From Chloroflexota bacterium (lineage in GTDB: Bacteria; Chloroflexota; Limnocylindria; Limnocylindrales; CSP1-4), in the NCBI GenBank assembly GCA_021786265.1, contig JAJYNP010000097.1, positions 1 to 7,298 of the forward strand: DNA of 7,298 nucleotides. The letters run 5' to 3'. Shown piece after piece: positions 6,659 through 7,298 of this stretch. The position numbers were made by a program, and so were the translations under genes. Below the pieces are notes generated by a model. It was not told where the DNA came from, made no database searches, and was given only the letters and a program-made list of their open reading frames with translations. Each line of letters begins with the position of its first letter. Positions within the stretch are counted from its first letter, which is position 1.

Positions 6659-6676
6659 CCTTGCGATACGGCAATG

Positions 6677-7298
6677 TCAGGGCCCCTCGGCCGAGCCTGC
6701 GGGGCTCGGTGAGGGGGGTGGGGTGCGCCGTCCGAACGTGGGCTCGGGTGTCGGCGCGGGGGTTAGCATGGATGTCGGCGTCGGGCTGGCCGATGCGGTC
6801 GGAGTCGCGCCAGGCGTGGGCGCGATCGTCGGGCTCGGGCGCGGCGTGGCGGAGGCGCTCGCGCGCGGGGTCGGCGAGGGCGTCACGGTGACGACGATCA
6901 CCCGCGGCGAGGGAGTTGGGGCAACCGTGGGCGACGTCTGCACGCCCGACGCCGGGACGGTCGGCGCCACCGTCGGCGCAGTGACGGTCGGGCGCGGGGT
7001 CGCATCGTGCACGAGGCCGGCTGACTGCGGCGTACCCAAGAACAAGCTGGAGGCTGCCCAGACCCCACCAACCGCGAGGACCGCCACGAGCAGGACTGTG
7101 GCCACGAACGTGCCCGTCGTGCGCAGCGTGCCGCGCAGGATCTGCGCCCGCAGGTCCCCGAGCCAGCCGCGCTGGGCGTGGCGGGCGTCGCGCTCCGCGA
7201 ACGCCGCCGCCAGCACCCGCGCGTCAAAATCAGGCGCCGACGGCGCGACCTCAGGCAAGGTCGCCAGCAGCTCGATCAGGAATGAGGCGCCGGCGAGC
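6677..7298 (-). CDS. Anti-sigma-factor-like single-pass membrane protein, N-terminus cut by window edge
   Basis: The frame is open to the right edge; 206 residues are visible. A TTG at 7256-7258 could be read as a start, but the frame continues upstream without a stop as LAGASFLIELLAT, so the gene most likely begins outside the window. The visible start, LIELLATLPEVAPSAPDFDARVLAA, has the pattern that typically follows the zinc-binding (zf-HC2/ZAS) helix bundle in ECF anti-sigma factors: a Leu-rich helix, LPxVxPxxDFxxRVL, then a charged helix. A transmembrane helix follows (about visible residues 63-88, TGTFVATVLLVAVLAVGGVW). The remaining ~118 residues are a Pro/Thr/Ser/Ala-rich tail, expected outside the cell, with no folded sensor domain. 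If the reading is right, it would hold an ECF sigma factor at the membrane, and the sigma gene would lie just beyond the right edge. The Cys/His zinc ligands needed to confirm this are not visible. It could instead be another single-pass protein with a cell-wall-spanning linker. Confidence 0.65.
   Translation of the reverse strand, partial: LAGASFLIELLATLPEVAPSAPDFDARVLAAAFAERDARHAQRGWLGDLRAQILRGTLRTTGTFVATVLLVAVLAVGGVWAASSLFLGTPQSAGLVHDATPRPTVTAPTVAPTVPASGVQTSPTVAPTPSPRVIVVTVTPSPTPRASASATPRPSPTIAPTPGATPTASASPTPTSMLTPAPTPEPTFGRRTPPPSPSPAGSAEGP
6683..6716 (-). terminator. Long interrupted hairpin over the last codons of the anti-sigma-like gene
   Basis: CCGAGCC (6691-6697) pairs with GGCTCGG (6703-6709) around a 5-nt loop. 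CCCCTC (6683-6688) can then pair with GAGGGG (6711-6716), giving 13 pairs with a small internal loop. It lies within the final codons of the gene, so it may simply reflect coding for Pro/Ser/Gly, but it could also help end transcription or protect the mRNA end. Confidence 0.35.

Larger units (their letters stand above)
6505..6676 (-). promoter_or_regulatory. Leader and probable promoter region of the 1025-residue surface-protein gene
   Basis: This gap lies between two genes on the same strand, so it holds either the promoter of the surface-protein gene or a long operon spacer. I could not pick a convincing -35/-10 pair. Near the end of the upstream gene a GC-rich hairpin forms: 6646-6650 TGCGC pairs with 6654-6658 GCGCA around a 3-nt loop, extendable by two pairs on the RNA if one G-U is allowed. 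A weaker stem is GCCTT (6618-6622) with AAGGC (6628-6632). Confidence 0.4.

Noticed and set aside
5744..6712. A 322-codon plus-strand frame over the N-terminal end of the 1025-residue gene
   Set aside because: It is antisense to the signal peptide and first module, and no Shine-Dalgarno precedes it. Its Ala/Val-rich start mirrors the repeat composition, and its end has no domain character.
6711..6990. G-rich, repetitive-looking plus-strand DNA as a possible regulatory repeat
   Set aside because: It is the complement of the Pro/Thr/Ser codons in the low-complexity tail of the anti-sigma-like protein. No regular repeat unit remains once that coding is taken into account.

Overview
This is a GC-rich bacterial window (by eye well above 60% G+C) holding a cluster of genes for exported, cell-surface proteins. 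All five genes encode a signal peptide, a lipoprotein signal or a membrane anchor. The high G+C, the TTG and GTG starts next to good Shine-Dalgarno sequences, and the Ala/Thr/Ser/Pro-rich exported proteins with Ig-like domains suggest a high-GC Chloroflexota or Actinomycetota member. That placement is an inference of low confidence, because no ribosomal or housekeeping gene is present.

Layout from left to right. (1) On the minus strand, cut by the left edge, is a short exported protein that is mostly one beta-rich domain (341 down to 1). (2) A non-coding stretch of about 300 bp follows. (3) On the plus strand is a putative lipoprotein alpha/beta hydrolase with a recognisable Ser-Asp-His triad (644-1702). 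(4) Converging on it with a 4-bp stop-to-stop overlap, on the minus strand, is a 536-residue exported multi-domain protein with a PPC-like domain, a Big_5-like domain and Ig-like domains, and no catalytic domain visible (1699-3309). (5) A 117-bp gap holds two perfect hairpins, which are the best terminator candidates in the window. (6) On the minus strand is a 1025-residue S-layer- or adhesin-like protein built from two N-terminal repeat modules, three Big-like domains and a C-terminal domain (3427-6504). It starts at TTG behind a consensus Shine-Dalgarno. (7) A 172-bp leader region lies upstream of it. (8) On the minus strand, cut by the right edge, is a single-pass membrane protein that resembles the C-terminal part of an ECF anti-sigma factor, with a long Pro/Thr/Ser/Ala-rich outer tail (6677-7298).

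Two observations stand out. The last domain of the 1025-residue protein reappears as almost the whole of the partial protein at the left edge (shared SGPFT-x-ATK, GTW-x-A and WL-x-F signatures), so a surface-protein domain family recurs in this locus. The 1025-residue gene also carries a 109-bp direct repeat with a single mismatch, 798 bp (266 codons) apart, inside modules that are otherwise clearly diverged. This points to recent gene conversion, or to a site where a whole module can be lost or gained in frame.

How the genes work together can only be inferred. The picture fits a cell-envelope locus: structural or adhesive beta-sandwich proteins, an exported esterase-like lipoprotein, and possibly a membrane anti-sigma factor linking envelope state to transcription. 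No mobile element, CRISPR array, tRNA or rRNA was seen.
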